64,000 nt of DNA. Origin: Roseiarcus sp963820795 (GTDB taxonomy: Bacteria > Pseudomonadota > Alphaproteobacteria > Rhizobiales > Beijerinckiaceae). The position numbers and the translations under genes were made by a program. The DNA lies in the NCBI GenBank assembly GCA_963820795.1, contig CAWGBJ010000012.1, positions 65,061 through 129,060 of the forward strand, given 5' to 3'. The notes beneath the pieces were generated by a model that ran no database searches, was not told the DNA's origin, and saw only the letters and a list, made by a program, of their open reading frames with translations. Positions 18,010 to 26,665 of the stretch are shown piece after piece. Within the stretch, counting starts at the first letter, position 1, and the number at the start of each line of letters is the position of its first letter.

Positions 18010-20648
18010 GTGAAAAGCCTTGTCCTCTTCATCCACGGCCTCGGCGGGTCGACCGAAGCAACATGGGGCGATTTTCCCAAGCTCATCGAGCAGGACGGGG
18101 ATCTCGGCGCCCGTTATGACGTCCGAGCGTTCGACTACCCCAGCGCAATGCTTGGCTTGACGCCGTCCTTGCAGACTTGCGCAGAGGCTCTGCGGACGGA
18201 AATCGAGACGCGCTATTCGAGCTATTCATCGATCGCGCTTATAGCGCACAGCCAAGGCGGGCTCATCGCGCGCTGGCATGTCGCCGACCAGATCAACAGC
18301 GGGCGGCCACTGCGCGTCGATCGTTTGCTCACCTTCGGGACACCGCATCATGGCGCCGGCGGAGCGAGCATCTTGAGTTGAATTCTTCCTTGGGCCAGTC
18401 GGCAAACCAGGGCGCTCGATCCGAATTCTGAATTCATTCAGGCGCTGGGCCTCGCATGGATGCAGTCGAAGGCGGATCAGAAGGTTGCGACGATATACGT
18501 TCACGCCGACACCGACCGGTTCGTAGGTCCAGTGAGCGCAACGGGCACGGCGACAAGCACAGCCGTGGTCAGCGGCGCTGGACACATTGACATTGTCAAG
18601 CCCACGTCCGCTGATTCAAGCAGTTTTTTGGTCGCCAAGACTTTTCTGCTCGACGATTCCCGGCGGCCGAGCGGCGTCGAAGCGGATTATCGTCCGCCGA
18701 CGCTTCGCCTCAATCAGTTGGAAATAAGCGAGGTGACGCGCTTTAGGTACGGCGCGCGCGCTCTGCCCTTCATCGGTCGTGACGCCGAACTGAAGGAGAT
18801 CGACGCCTTTCTAGGTGAGCCGACCAAGCTGTTTCGCTGGATGCTGCTGCACGGTTTGGGCGGGGTCGGCAAGAGCCGCCTTGCGATGGAGGTTTGCCTC
18901 GCCGCACAAGGAGAATGGCACGCGGGCTTCCTACCGAGAATTCGCAAGAACCGGACTGGACGCGCTGGTGGCCGATGACGCCGACGTTGATCGTCATCGA
19001 TTATGCCGCGCGAGACGCAGCGCATGTTGGCGAGATTGTTCGTGCGCTTGCTGGCCGTATCGCGCGTGATGGTGACGTCCAGCAACTCGCCGCGCCGGTC
19101 CGCCTCATTCTCCTTGAACAAACCAGCGGCGGAGATTGGCTCGACAGAATAATCGATGCCGACGCGCACACCGAGTTGGCGCGAGCGCCGGATTTGCCGC
19201 TGAAGACGGTGAGCGATCCCTGGCCATTCTTCGAGCACGTTTTGGGTGAAGCGAGAAAGCCGCTGGCAGAAAAAGAAGCGACCTTGGCCGCACTTGCGAA
19301 GATCGACGTAGAATGTCGACCGCTGTTTGCCCATTTCATGGCCGACGCATTAGCCGAGGGGCGAGACATCCGTAGCTTTGACGCAGGCCGCCTTGTCCAG
19401 GATGCTATCGGCCGGGCGCGCGCCAAATTTTGGCGACCTCAAGGCGCGGGACCGAAAGAAGAGCGTCTGCTCGCTCTCGCAACGATCTGTGGCGGCTTAC
19501 CGAGGGGCGCAATCGCGAGTTTGCCCGCCGCTTGGGCGCTGGATTGGGATGTTGACCGTCATCCCACAATCTTCGCCACGATGACTGGCAGCCCCGCCGC
19601 CGAGGGTGTGCCACCGCTTCAGCCCGACATCGTGGGCGAACATTTCGCCCTAGGTTACCTCAGTGACCCAAAACTGCCCGATGCGTTACGTCACGATTTG
19701 ATTACAGCCGCATGGGCCATCAACCCGTTCGGCACTGCGGGATTTAGCGTCCGCGCCCATCGCAACATCCCAGCTTCGGCGATGCTGGCTTGGCTCAGAG
19801 GGACGCCACAGGGTGTCGTAGCCGAACTTGTCTGGGGGATGGCCGGCGTGGACTTGGTGAGGGAGCTTAGCGCTCGTGATCCGCAGGCCGCTCGGACCCT
19901 GCTCGACGATATGCGCGCGCTCGCTGACAAGCCATACCGGCCCGCCTCGAGGGAACAATGGGCCAGGGCGGTGACCAATATTATGATCGACCTCGGCGTT
20001 CGCGATCCCGAGGCCGCGCGGACGCTGCTCGACGACGTCCGCGAAGCCGCCCAAAGGCGAAACGATCCTGCCCTGTGGGAACATTGGGCCAAGTCGGCAT
20101 TCAATCTCATCTACCACCTTCTCGCCCGTAATCCGCAGGCTGCGCGGGCGCTGCTCGACGACATGCGCGAAGTCGCTGACAACCGAAACGAGCCTGCCTT
20201 GTGGACACAATGGGCAAGGGCGGCGTTCAATCTCATAAACCACCTTCGCGCGGGCAATCCGCAGGCTGCGCGGGCGCTACTCGACGACATGCGCGAAGTC
20301 GCTGACAACCGAAACGAGCCTGCCTTGTGGGAGCCATGGGCCAGAGCGGCGACCAATATCGTGGCCGACCTCGGGGTCCGCGATCCCCAGCCCGCGCGGG
20401 CGCTGCTCGACGACATGCGCGAGATCGCCGACAAGCAAAATTCGCCCGCCCTATGGGCACAATGGGCGAAGGCGGCGATTAACCACGTCATTGCCCTTCG
20501 CGCCGGCGATGTGGGCGATATTGCGGCCGGGCAGAAGCTGCTCGGGGACGTAGCCGAAGTGGCCATCAAGCGAGACGAGGCCGCCTTGTGGGAACATTTG
20601 GATAGGCTACCCCATCACATCCTAGTCCGCGACAAAAGGCCGGGCTAG
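18010..20648 (+). pseudogene. Alpha/beta-hydrolase - STAND NTPase - 42-residue repeat protein (in-frame stop plus frameshift)
   Basis: One protein of about 879 residues can be followed through two lesions. The N-terminal hydrolase shows LVLFIHGLGG, the nucleophile motif AHSQGG (Ser codon 18250), the acid in HADTDRFV and the His in GAGHIDI, a full catalytic triad of the lipase/PGAP1-like type. Next comes a P-loop NTPase with LLHGLGGVGKSRLAMEV and Walker B TLIVIDYA, as in STAND/NACHT proteins, then six 42-residue helical repeats at the C-terminus. The lesions are TGA at 18379, inside an otherwise continuous frame (SILS-stop-ILPWASRQ; Trp would fit), and a one-base deletion near 18,931. I chose GTG 18010 for its GAGG ribosome site; TTG 17959 is upstream. 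The layout effector-STAND-repeat sensor matches antiviral STAND proteins; defence is inference. Confidence 0.75.
19869..20624 (+). repeat. Six tandem 126-bp coding repeats (42 residues each)
   Basis: Units begin at 19869, 19995, 20121, 20247, 20373 and 20499. The protein consensus is (G/R)x(R/G)(D/N)PQAARALLDDMRE.AD..N.PALW..WA.AA.N.I..L. Units three and four are almost identical at DNA level, which points to recent duplication or gene conversion; the first and last are the most diverged. They look like TPR-type helical hairpins and form the likely sensor end of the STAND protein. Confidence 0.85.
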
Positions 20649-20785
20649 ACTCCGAAGTTCGGCTCAGAGCGGACAGCAAGTCTTCCCTGACGGCCCTTGG
20701 ACGCCCGCTATCCCGACCGTTCCCGTCGTTCCGCCAACGCCCGTTTCCCACCCTTTGCCGTCGTTACATGGATCGGACTGCCCCC

Positions 20786-20820
20786 TCTATATGTGGTGGG
20801 TGTCTGCATTAACAGGATAG
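20786..20820 (-). repeat. Right 35-bp inverted repeat of the hydrolase-STAND cassette
   Basis: This is the reverse-complement partner of 17403-17437 (30 of 35 matches). It lies about 140 bp beyond the stop of the STAND gene and 55 bp from the end of the cyclase gene. It marks a plausible right boundary of an inserted cassette. The 20649-20785 stretch between gene and repeat holds no gene I can see. Confidence 0.75.
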
Positions 20821-20875
20821 GAACGGGATAATCTTCCAAAACACGTCGGCCGCCGTTTCCCGAGAGCCTCGGCTC

Positions 20876-21994
20876 TCAGCCGTCCGGCACGGTGAAGACG
20901 GCGCATGGCTGCGCGATGCCGCGGAGCGCGTGCGTGCCGAGCGGGATTAGCGCCGCCGCGGTTTCGGCCGCGGCCGCGCCCGACACGAGGACTGCCCGGT
21001 CGAGCGGCCGGCAGAGCCCCTCGAGCCGGCTGACGAGGTTGACGGCCGGGCCGATCGCGGTGAAGTCCAGCCGATCGGCGGCGCCGATATTGCCCCACAG
21101 GATCTCGCCGAGATGCATCGCCGCGCCGAAGGGCAGAGGCGGCAGGCCTTCCCGCGTCCGCGCCGCGTCGAGATGCGCCATTCCGGCGCGGGCGGCGGAG
21201 ATGGCGCGGAGCGCCGCGTCGCAAGCGGCGCCGGGCGAGCCGCCGGCGACCGGAAAGATCGCCAGCATGCCGTCGCCGAGGAATTTCAGCACCTCGCCGC
21301 CGAAGGCGTGCACCGCGCCGGCGATGCGGTCGAACCAGGCGTCGAGGGCGGCGATCACCTCCGCCGGCGGCGCGGCCTCGGAGAGGGCGGTGAAACCGCG
21401 CAGATCGGCGCAAACGAGGGCGGCGCGGATGGTCTCGTGCACCCCCCGGCGCAACGGGCCCGCCAGCACCCGCTCGGCGGTGCGCCGGCCGAGATAGGCC
21501 TCGAGCGCGGCGGTCAGCGTCGCCCGCGCCGACAGGGCCGCGAGCGGCGCCGCAGCAAAACGGGCCGCCTCGCGAAGCCGGCCGGTCTCCCGGGTCGTGA
21601 ACGGCTGCGGCCCGATCCAGGACAGCGCCGGCGCATCCGGCCCCGGCCCGACGATGTCCTCATGCGCCGCCCCGCCGCCGAGGCCCGCGAGCCAGCCCCG
21701 GCCGTTGTCGCCCGGCGGCCCCATCAGCTCGGCGCCGGCGAGCCCCGCGGCGAAGCCTAACGCCTCGATCACCGCGCCGGTCTCCGACCTCCATAGCCAG
21801 GTCCGGCGGGCGATGATCGGGTGCGGCGAAGAGAGCGTCAGCGCCCCGCCGGCAAGCGGCACGCCGTCATCGATCAGCCGCGCGCCCAGCTCCGCCAGGA
21901 ACCGGTCGGCGTCAGTCGATGCGCCGGCCTCGTCGACCAGCCAGGCCAGCGCCGGGGATAGCTTCATCAAGCCGATCATGCGGGGCGCGGCCAA
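20876..21994 (-). CDS. Class III adenylate/guanylate cyclase
   Basis: The 372-residue soluble protein makes a cyclic nucleotide, most likely cAMP. Residues 1-170 form a regulatory region I cannot name; the catalytic domain runs from about 185. Metal-binding residues are Asp197 (CADLRGFT) and Asp241 (KFLGDGMLAIF). The later motif LDFTAIGPAVNLVSRLEG carries the transition-state and purine-contact residues. There is no membrane segment and no TPR tail, unlike the broken cyclase at 28.2-29.3 kb. ATG at 21964 (MKLSPALAWL) may be the real start. It is not co-transcribed with anything obvious. Confidence 0.9.
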   Translation of the reverse strand: MAAPRMIGLMKLSPALAWLVDEAGASTDADRFLAELGARLIDDGVPLAGGALTLSSPHPIIARRTWLWRSETGAVIEALGFAAGLAGAELMGPPGDNGRGWLAGLGGGAAHEDIVGPGPDAPALSWIGPQPFTTRETGRLREAARFAAAPLAALSARATLTAALEAYLGRRTAERVLAGPLRRGVHETIRAALVCADLRGFTALSEAAPPAEVIAALDAWFDRIAGAVHAFGGEVLKFLGDGMLAIFPVAGGSPGAACDAALRAISAARAGMAHLDAARTREGLPPLPFGAAMHLGEILWGNIGAADRLDFTAIGPAVNLVSRLEGLCRPLDRAVLVSGAAAAETAAALIPLGTHALRGIAQPCAVFTVPDG

Positions 21995-22060
21995 CCCTTG
22001 TCACCCTCCTTGACCGTCCTCCGGACCGTGTCCTGCTGCGGGTCGTTTCAGACGATTAAT

Positions 22061-23923
22061 TTAGGCGACGATTTCGTCATCCTCTCGTGATGCAGCATGC
22101 GCATCCAGAAACCCGCCGGACTGACGGCGCCAAAGCGCGGCGTAGATCCCGCCGTGGGCGAGCAGCTGCCGATGGGCGCCGGTCTCCACGATTGCCCCGT
22201 CCTCAAGCACGATCAGCCGGTCCATCGCTGCGATCGTGGACAGGCGATGGGCGATCGCGATCACGGTCTTGCCCGCCATTAGCGGCTGGAAATTTTCCTG
22301 GATCGCCGCCTCGACCTCGGAATCCAGCGCCGACGTCGCCTCATCGAGGACGAGAATAGGCGCGTCTTTCAGGAGGACGCGCGCGATGGCGATGCGTTGA
22401 CGCTGGCCTCCCGACAGTTTGACGCCCCGCTCGCCCACAAGCGTGTCGTATCCTTTTCGGCCATCGGGATCGATCAGCCCCATAATGAAGTCGTGGGCAT
22501 GCGCCTGCCGCGCGGCGGCGATCATCGCTTCGTCGCTCGCGTCGGGCCGGCCATAGCGGATGTTCTCGCCGATCGAGCGGTGCAGCAGGGACGTATCCTG
22601 TGTGACCATCCCGATCTGCTGGCGCAGGGTGTCCTGTGTCGCCGTGGCGATGTCTTGCCCATCGATCAGGATCCGCCCGCCCTCGACGTCGTAGAAGCGC
22701 AAGAGCAGATTGACCAGCGTCGACTTGCCGGCGCCCGAGCGCCCGACCAGCCCGACTTTCTCGCCAGGCGCGATGGTGAACGAAAGGTCGTCGATGACGC
22801 CGCCGGCCTTGCCGTAGTGGAATCGCACATTCTCGAACCGGATGGCCCCCTTCGAAGCCGAAAGCGGACGCGCGTCGACGCGGTCCGACAAGGCGCGCGG
22901 CCGCGCGATCGTCCGCATCCCCTCCTGGACCTGTCCGATATTGTCGAAGACGCCGATCGCGGTCCACATCACCCAGCCCGACATGGTGACGACGCGGAGC
23001 GCGAGGCCCGTCGCGATCGCGATGTCGCCAAGGGTTACGGCGCCGTGCGTCCATAGCCAGACCGCAAGGGCGCCGACGCTGATCAGGAGGACGTTGTTGC
23101 TCGCCGAAACGGTCAGGTTCAGGAACGTGATCAGCCGTGTTTGGCGATGAAAGGCGGCGGTGTGATCGGCGAGCGCCTCCCTGGCATGCTCGTCCTCGCG
23201 TTCGTGATGAGCGAAGAGCTTGACCGTTTGAATGTTGGCGTAGCTGTCGACGATGCGGCCCGTGACCGTCGCTCGCATGTGCGCCAGCTCTTCCGATCGA
23301 CGCCGAATCCGGGGAACGAAAAAAGCCATCGCAGCGACATAACCCCCGATCCAAAGCGCCAGGGGACAAGCAAGGCGCCAATTGGTCCCTGCGAAGACGA
23401 TGAGCGCGCTTACCGCGAAGACGGTCACGAACCAGAGCGCGTCGATGATCTGCACCACCGATTCCCGCAGCGAAGCAGCGGCCTGAACAATGTTGGAGGC
23501 GATGCGGCCGGCGAAGTCGTTGGCGAAATACGTGACCGTCTGGCGAAGAACATAGCGGTGGGTTTGCCAGCGGATGAGATTGGTCATGCCCGGCGCGATC
23601 GCCTGTTGGACCACCAGATCGTGGGTGAAGCTCGCCAACGGACGGCCGATAAGGATCAGGAGCGCAATGGCCAGAAACTGCCGGCCATGAGCCTGAAGCA
23701 GGTCGTTCCGGTTTGTCTCGCGGAGGATGTCGACGAGGGCGCCGACGGAGCGAAGGATGGTGACTTCGATGAGCGCGATGACGAGACTGATCGCCAGCAT
23801 GGCGGCTAAAAAGGGCCAGACCTGACGACAGAACCGCCCGTAATAGCCGATGAGACTCGAGGGCGGCATGCTCGGGTCGTGTTCGCGAAACGGATCGATC
23901 GCGGTTTCAAAGAAGCGTAACAT
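22061..23923 (-). CDS. ABC exporter, fused permease-ATPase half-transporter
   Basis: The 620-residue protein has six predicted membrane helices over about residues 35-340 (for example FLAAMLAISLVIALIEVTI) and a C-terminal nucleotide-binding domain. Walker A is GRSGAGKST, the Q-loop is GMVTQDTSLLH, the signature is LSGGQRQRIAIARVL and Walker B is ILVLDEATSALD, followed by the switch His in AHRLS. It would act as a homodimer in the inner membrane exporting lipids, peptides or drugs; the substrate cannot be read from sequence. The gene is single, with no partner subunit or accessory gene nearby. Confidence 0.92.
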   Translation of the reverse strand: MLRFFETAIDPFREHDPSMPPSSLIGYYGRFCRQVWPFLAAMLAISLVIALIEVTILRSVGALVDILRETNRNDLLQAHGRQFLAIALLILIGRPLASFTHDLVVQQAIAPGMTNLIRWQTHRYVLRQTVTYFANDFAGRIASNIVQAAASLRESVVQIIDALWFVTVFAVSALIVFAGTNWRLACPLALWIGGYVAAMAFFVPRIRRRSEELAHMRATVTGRIVDSYANIQTVKLFAHHEREDEHAREALADHTAAFHRQTRLITFLNLTVSASNNVLLISVGALAVWLWTHGAVTLGDIAIATGLALRVVTMSGWVMWTAIGVFDNIGQVQEGMRTIARPRALSDRVDARPLSASKGAIRFENVRFHYGKAGGVIDDLSFTIAPGEKVGLVGRSGAGKSTLVNLLLRFYDVEGGRILIDGQDIATATQDTLRQQIGMVTQDTSLLHRSIGENIRYGRPDASDEAMIAAARQAHAHDFIMGLIDPDGRKGYDTLVGERGVKLSGGQRQRIAIARVLLKDAPILVLDEATSALDSEVEAAIQENFQPLMAGKTVIAIAHRLSTIAAMDRLIVLEDGAIVETGAHRQLLAHGGIYAALWRRQSGGFLDAHAASREDDEIVA

Positions 23924-24493
23924 GGTTCAGAATCCACCGGGAATCGCGGCAACAGCCGGATTCAAAAGCGAAGCTGCGAACAAAAGGATGAGAACGGAAA
24001 CGATGCGGGGGTGCGGTTTTCGCCGCCCGGACGCTTCGACGTCAAGTCAGGCGGCGATCACCGTGAACGCGTGGCCGATCGGGCATACGCCAGCGGTTGG
24101 AGCCGACGGAGTCCGAAATTGCGTCGAATCGAATTCATTTCGGCCTCCTCGTGTTCGTGTGTTCGTGTCCAACCGGATCTCGCGAGGCCCGTCATCCGCG
24201 CGAGAGGATCCGCAGATACATGGGTCAACAGCCGAAGTCAGCCGGAATTGTCATCTGAGGCAAGTTCCGGCGAAGGTGTTGTATGTCGGTGACAGTCGCC
24301 GCGGCGATGAACCTGCGCAGCAATGTCATTCGCTTCCGGCGATTGAGGCGGATGCAAGGGAAGTTCTGTGCATTCATGGGCGCCCGCGGGGACTTGCGAC
24401 GCCTTGTTGCGCCGCAAAGAGCCGCACAAAAGATGTCGGGCGGCGGCGGGCTCGCGCGTTGTAGCGTCAGAACAAGCAAACAGGAGGCTTTCG
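23924..24493. other. Intergenic region without a supported gene
   Basis: About 570 bases lie between the divergent ABC exporter and SRPBCC genes. Open frames here have Arg-rich shadow composition. On the minus strand GGAGGCC followed by ATG near 24140 could start a 26-residue peptide and a short hydrophobic frame follows, but neither is convincing. The region should hold promoters for both flanking genes. Confidence 0.4.
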
Positions 24494-24973
24494 ATGAACG
24501 AAGCGCTCGTCGTCCGGCGGGAGAGCCACATTGCGGCTCCGCCCGCAACGGTTTTCGCGTTCCTGACCGACCCCGACAAGATCCTGCGCTGGATGGGGAC
24601 GGAAGCGACCACCGAAACGCATCCGGACGGGCTTTATCTCGTCCAGGGCATCGACCGCGGCAGTCACGCGCGCGGCCAATTCCGCGAGGTGGTGCCAGTC
24701 CATCGCCTGGCCTACAGCTTCGGCTGGGAGGGTAATGAGGAGGTTCCGCCCGGATCGAGCCTGGTCGAGATCGACCTCGTCCCCAGGAATGGCGGCACGC
24801 TCCTGCGGATGACCCACACCGGACTGCCGAATGACGAACAATGCGCCAGCCACGCGCGGGGTTGGACCCACTACCTCGAGAGGCTCGCTGTCGCCGCTTC
24901 CGGCGGCGACCCGGGGCCCGATCCAGGCGCCCAGCCGCGGCCCGTAACAGCCTCGCGCGTCGCAACGTCATAG
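24494..24973 (+). CDS. SRPBCC/AHSA1-domain protein, copy 1
   Basis: The 159-residue protein has the START-like fold of the Activator of Hsp90 ATPase homologue 1 family: HIAAPPATVFAFLTDPDKILRWMG at the start, then GQFREVVPVHRLAYSFGWEG and GGTLLRMTHTGLP, ending with GWTHYLERL. Such proteins bind small hydrophobic ligands in a deep pocket; the ligand is unknown. AGGAGG sits well placed before the ATG at 24494. It is followed after 22 bases by a close paralogue with the same leader, so the pair arose by tandem duplication and is probably co-transcribed. The last 15 residues differ from copy 2. Confidence 0.88.
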   Translation: MNEALVVRRESHIAAPPATVFAFLTDPDKILRWMGTEATTETHPDGLYLVQGIDRGSHARGQFREVVPVHRLAYSFGWEGNEEVPPGSSLVEIDLVPRNGGTLLRMTHTGLPNDEQCASHARGWTHYLERLAVAASGGDPGPDPGAQPRPVTASRVATS

Positions 24974-24995
24974 GAAACCAAGCAGGAGGCTTTCG

Positions 24996-25454
24996 ATGAA
25001 CGAAGCGCTTGTCGTCCAGCGGGAGAGCCACATTGCGGCTCCGCCCGCAACGGTCTTCGCGTTTCTGACCGATCCCGACAAGATCCTGCGCTGGATGGGA
25101 ACGGAGGCGACCACCGAGACGCATCCGGGCGGGCTCTACCTTCTCAACGGCGTCGGCGACCGTCGCCGCAACGCGCGCGGTCAATTCCGTGAGGTCGTGC
25201 CGGTCCACCGCCTCGCCTACAGCTTCGGTTGGGAGGGCGACGAGGCCGTTCCGCCCGGATCGAGCCTGGTGGAGATCGACCTGATCCCCCGGAATGGCGG
25301 CACCCTCCTGCGCCTGACGCAGACCGGCCTGCCGGATGCGGCTCAGTGCACGGGCCACGAACAGGGCTGGACCCATTATCTCGGCAGGCTGGCGGTCGCC
25401 GCCGCCGGCGGCGATCCGGGGCGCGATCCATGGTCCTACGGAGGGTCCGCGTGA
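24996..25454 (+). CDS. SRPBCC/AHSA1-domain protein, copy 2
   Basis: This 152-residue protein is a tandem paralogue of the preceding gene, with nearly the same N-terminal 50 residues and the same ribosome site (CAGGAGGCTTTCG before ATG). It differs around NGVGDRRRNARG and in the C-terminal tail, which suggests a somewhat different pocket or simply drift. It is a small cytoplasmic ligand-binding protein by family; the ligand is unknown. About 570 bases without a gene follow. Confidence 0.88.
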   Translation: MNEALVVQRESHIAAPPATVFAFLTDPDKILRWMGTEATTETHPGGLYLLNGVGDRRRNARGQFREVVPVHRLAYSFGWEGDEAVPPGSSLVEIDLIPRNGGTLLRLTQTGLPDAAQCTGHEQGWTHYLGRLAVAAAGGDPGRDPWSYGGSA

Positions 25455-25689
25455 GGGCGAGTCACGGGAATTGCTGCGATGGGCAAGTGGACGGCGCTCC
25501 GGTTCGGCCTCAACGACGCGGACGGCTGCGGCGCTTGTTCGCCATTCCTTGCCAATGTCGCGCCGCGCCGGTTCGGCAAGAGCTCGACTCGACGCGGAAC
25601 CGGCTGCCGGCGGCTTGGTTTAGATATTCTTGACGATTACGCGCTCGCGCCGGACTCATGAGGCCGGTATTCCGTCTCGCGCTCTCCTC

Positions 25690-25870
25690 TCTGGTCTCTC
25701 CTGTTCATCGGCCTAGCAGGGAGAACAATCTCCTGTTCCGTCTTCCCCTTCCGTAAGAGCACATCCGCTCAACGAACTGAAATACCATGGATTTGTGCAA
25801 TCGCTTGAGGCGCGGCGGGAGCGATTGGTCCTGTTGGCAGGGAGTAACAGGCCGAGCAGCTTTGTTTTCC
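25690..25870. repeat. Dispersed intergenic repeat, copy 1
   Basis: The core TTGGCAGGGAGTAACAGG at 25833-25850 recurs in reverse complement near 37454-37471, and related AGCAGGGAGAACA and CTCCTGTTCC tracts surround it. A looser relative with GGCCGAGCAGGGAA is at 51600-51800. Similar AACAGGGAA-type intergenic repeats are frequent in Hyphomicrobiales genomes. The rest of 25455-26030 shows no gene. Confidence 0.6.
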
Positions 25871-26030
25871 GCCAACGCGTCAGAACCGGCGGCGGCAAGG
25901 GATCGGCAAGATTTCGTATTCGGTCCTTAGGTCGGCGGCGCCGCGATGGCGTGAAGCTGGGTTAAGCGCGCGAGGACGGGTCCGAACGGGTCAACTTGAT
26001 CGGAACCCCCGCCAGCCAGCTGACCCCGCA

Positions 26031-26561
26031 TCACAACACGTGCGCCCCGTCGCCCGAGCGCTTCGCCGCCTTCTGGAACTTCTTGATCACCCGGTCGCGC
26101 TTGAGCTTCGAGATGTGGTCGATGAAGAGGACGCCGTCGAGATGGTCGATCTCGTGCTGCAGCACGGTCGCCAGCAGGCCCTCGGCGACAATTTCGCGCG
26201 CTAGGCCGCCGCGGTCGAGATAGCGGGCGCGGACCGAGGCGGGGCGCTCGACCTCGGCGTAGTATTCGGGGATCGACAGACAGCCCTCTTCGTAGGTCGA
26301 GCGTTCGTCGGACGACCAGACGATCTCGGGGTTGACGAACACCTGCGGGTTCGGCGGCTCCTGCTTGCGGGCGACATCGACCACCAGGAGGCGGATCGGC
26401 TCGGCGACCTGGATCGCCGCCAGACCCACCCCGGGCGCCTCGTGCATCGTCTCGATCATGTCGTCCATCAGCCTTTTCAAGGGCGCGTCGAAGCGCTCGA
26501 GCTTCCGGCTGACGAGGCGCAGCTTGGGGTCGGGCAGAACGATGATGTGGCGGAGGGCCAT
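26031..26561 (-). CDS. def: Peptide deformylase
   Basis: The 176-residue metalloenzyme removes the formyl group from the initiator methionine of new proteins. All three catalytic motifs are present: GVGLAAIQV, EEGCLSIP with the metal Cys, and QHEIDHLDG with the two metal His and the catalytic Glu. The length is typical for a type I enzyme. The usual partner fmt is not adjacent; the gene is divergent from rmuC. I take the ATG at 26561, which gives the standard N-terminus ALRHIIVLPDPKLR. Confidence 0.96.
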   Translation of the reverse strand: MALRHIIVLPDPKLRLVSRKLERFDAPLKRLMDDMIETMHEAPGVGLAAIQVAEPIRLLVVDVARKQEPPNPQVFVNPEIVWSSDERSTYEEGCLSIPEYYAEVERPASVRARYLDRGGLAREIVAEGLLATVLQHEIDHLDGVLFIDHISKLKRDRVIKKFQKAAKRSGDGAHVL

Positions 26562-26665
26562 CGGCGGATCCAGGGAGTGGATCGGTTCAGTTAATCGTCT
26601 GGACGGACGCGGTCAAACGTGTTCTACTTTTGTTCGATTCGACCTTTGCGGAGGGCGCCGACCCG

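Noticed and set aside
19869..20624. Repeat array as a CRISPR
   Set aside because: The units are 126 bp, in frame and protein-coding without spacers. No CRISPR array or cas gene is seen in the window.
24136..24170. 26-residue minus-strand peptide with a good ribosome site
   Set aside because: Too short and without any recognisable family or following frame; it could be chance.
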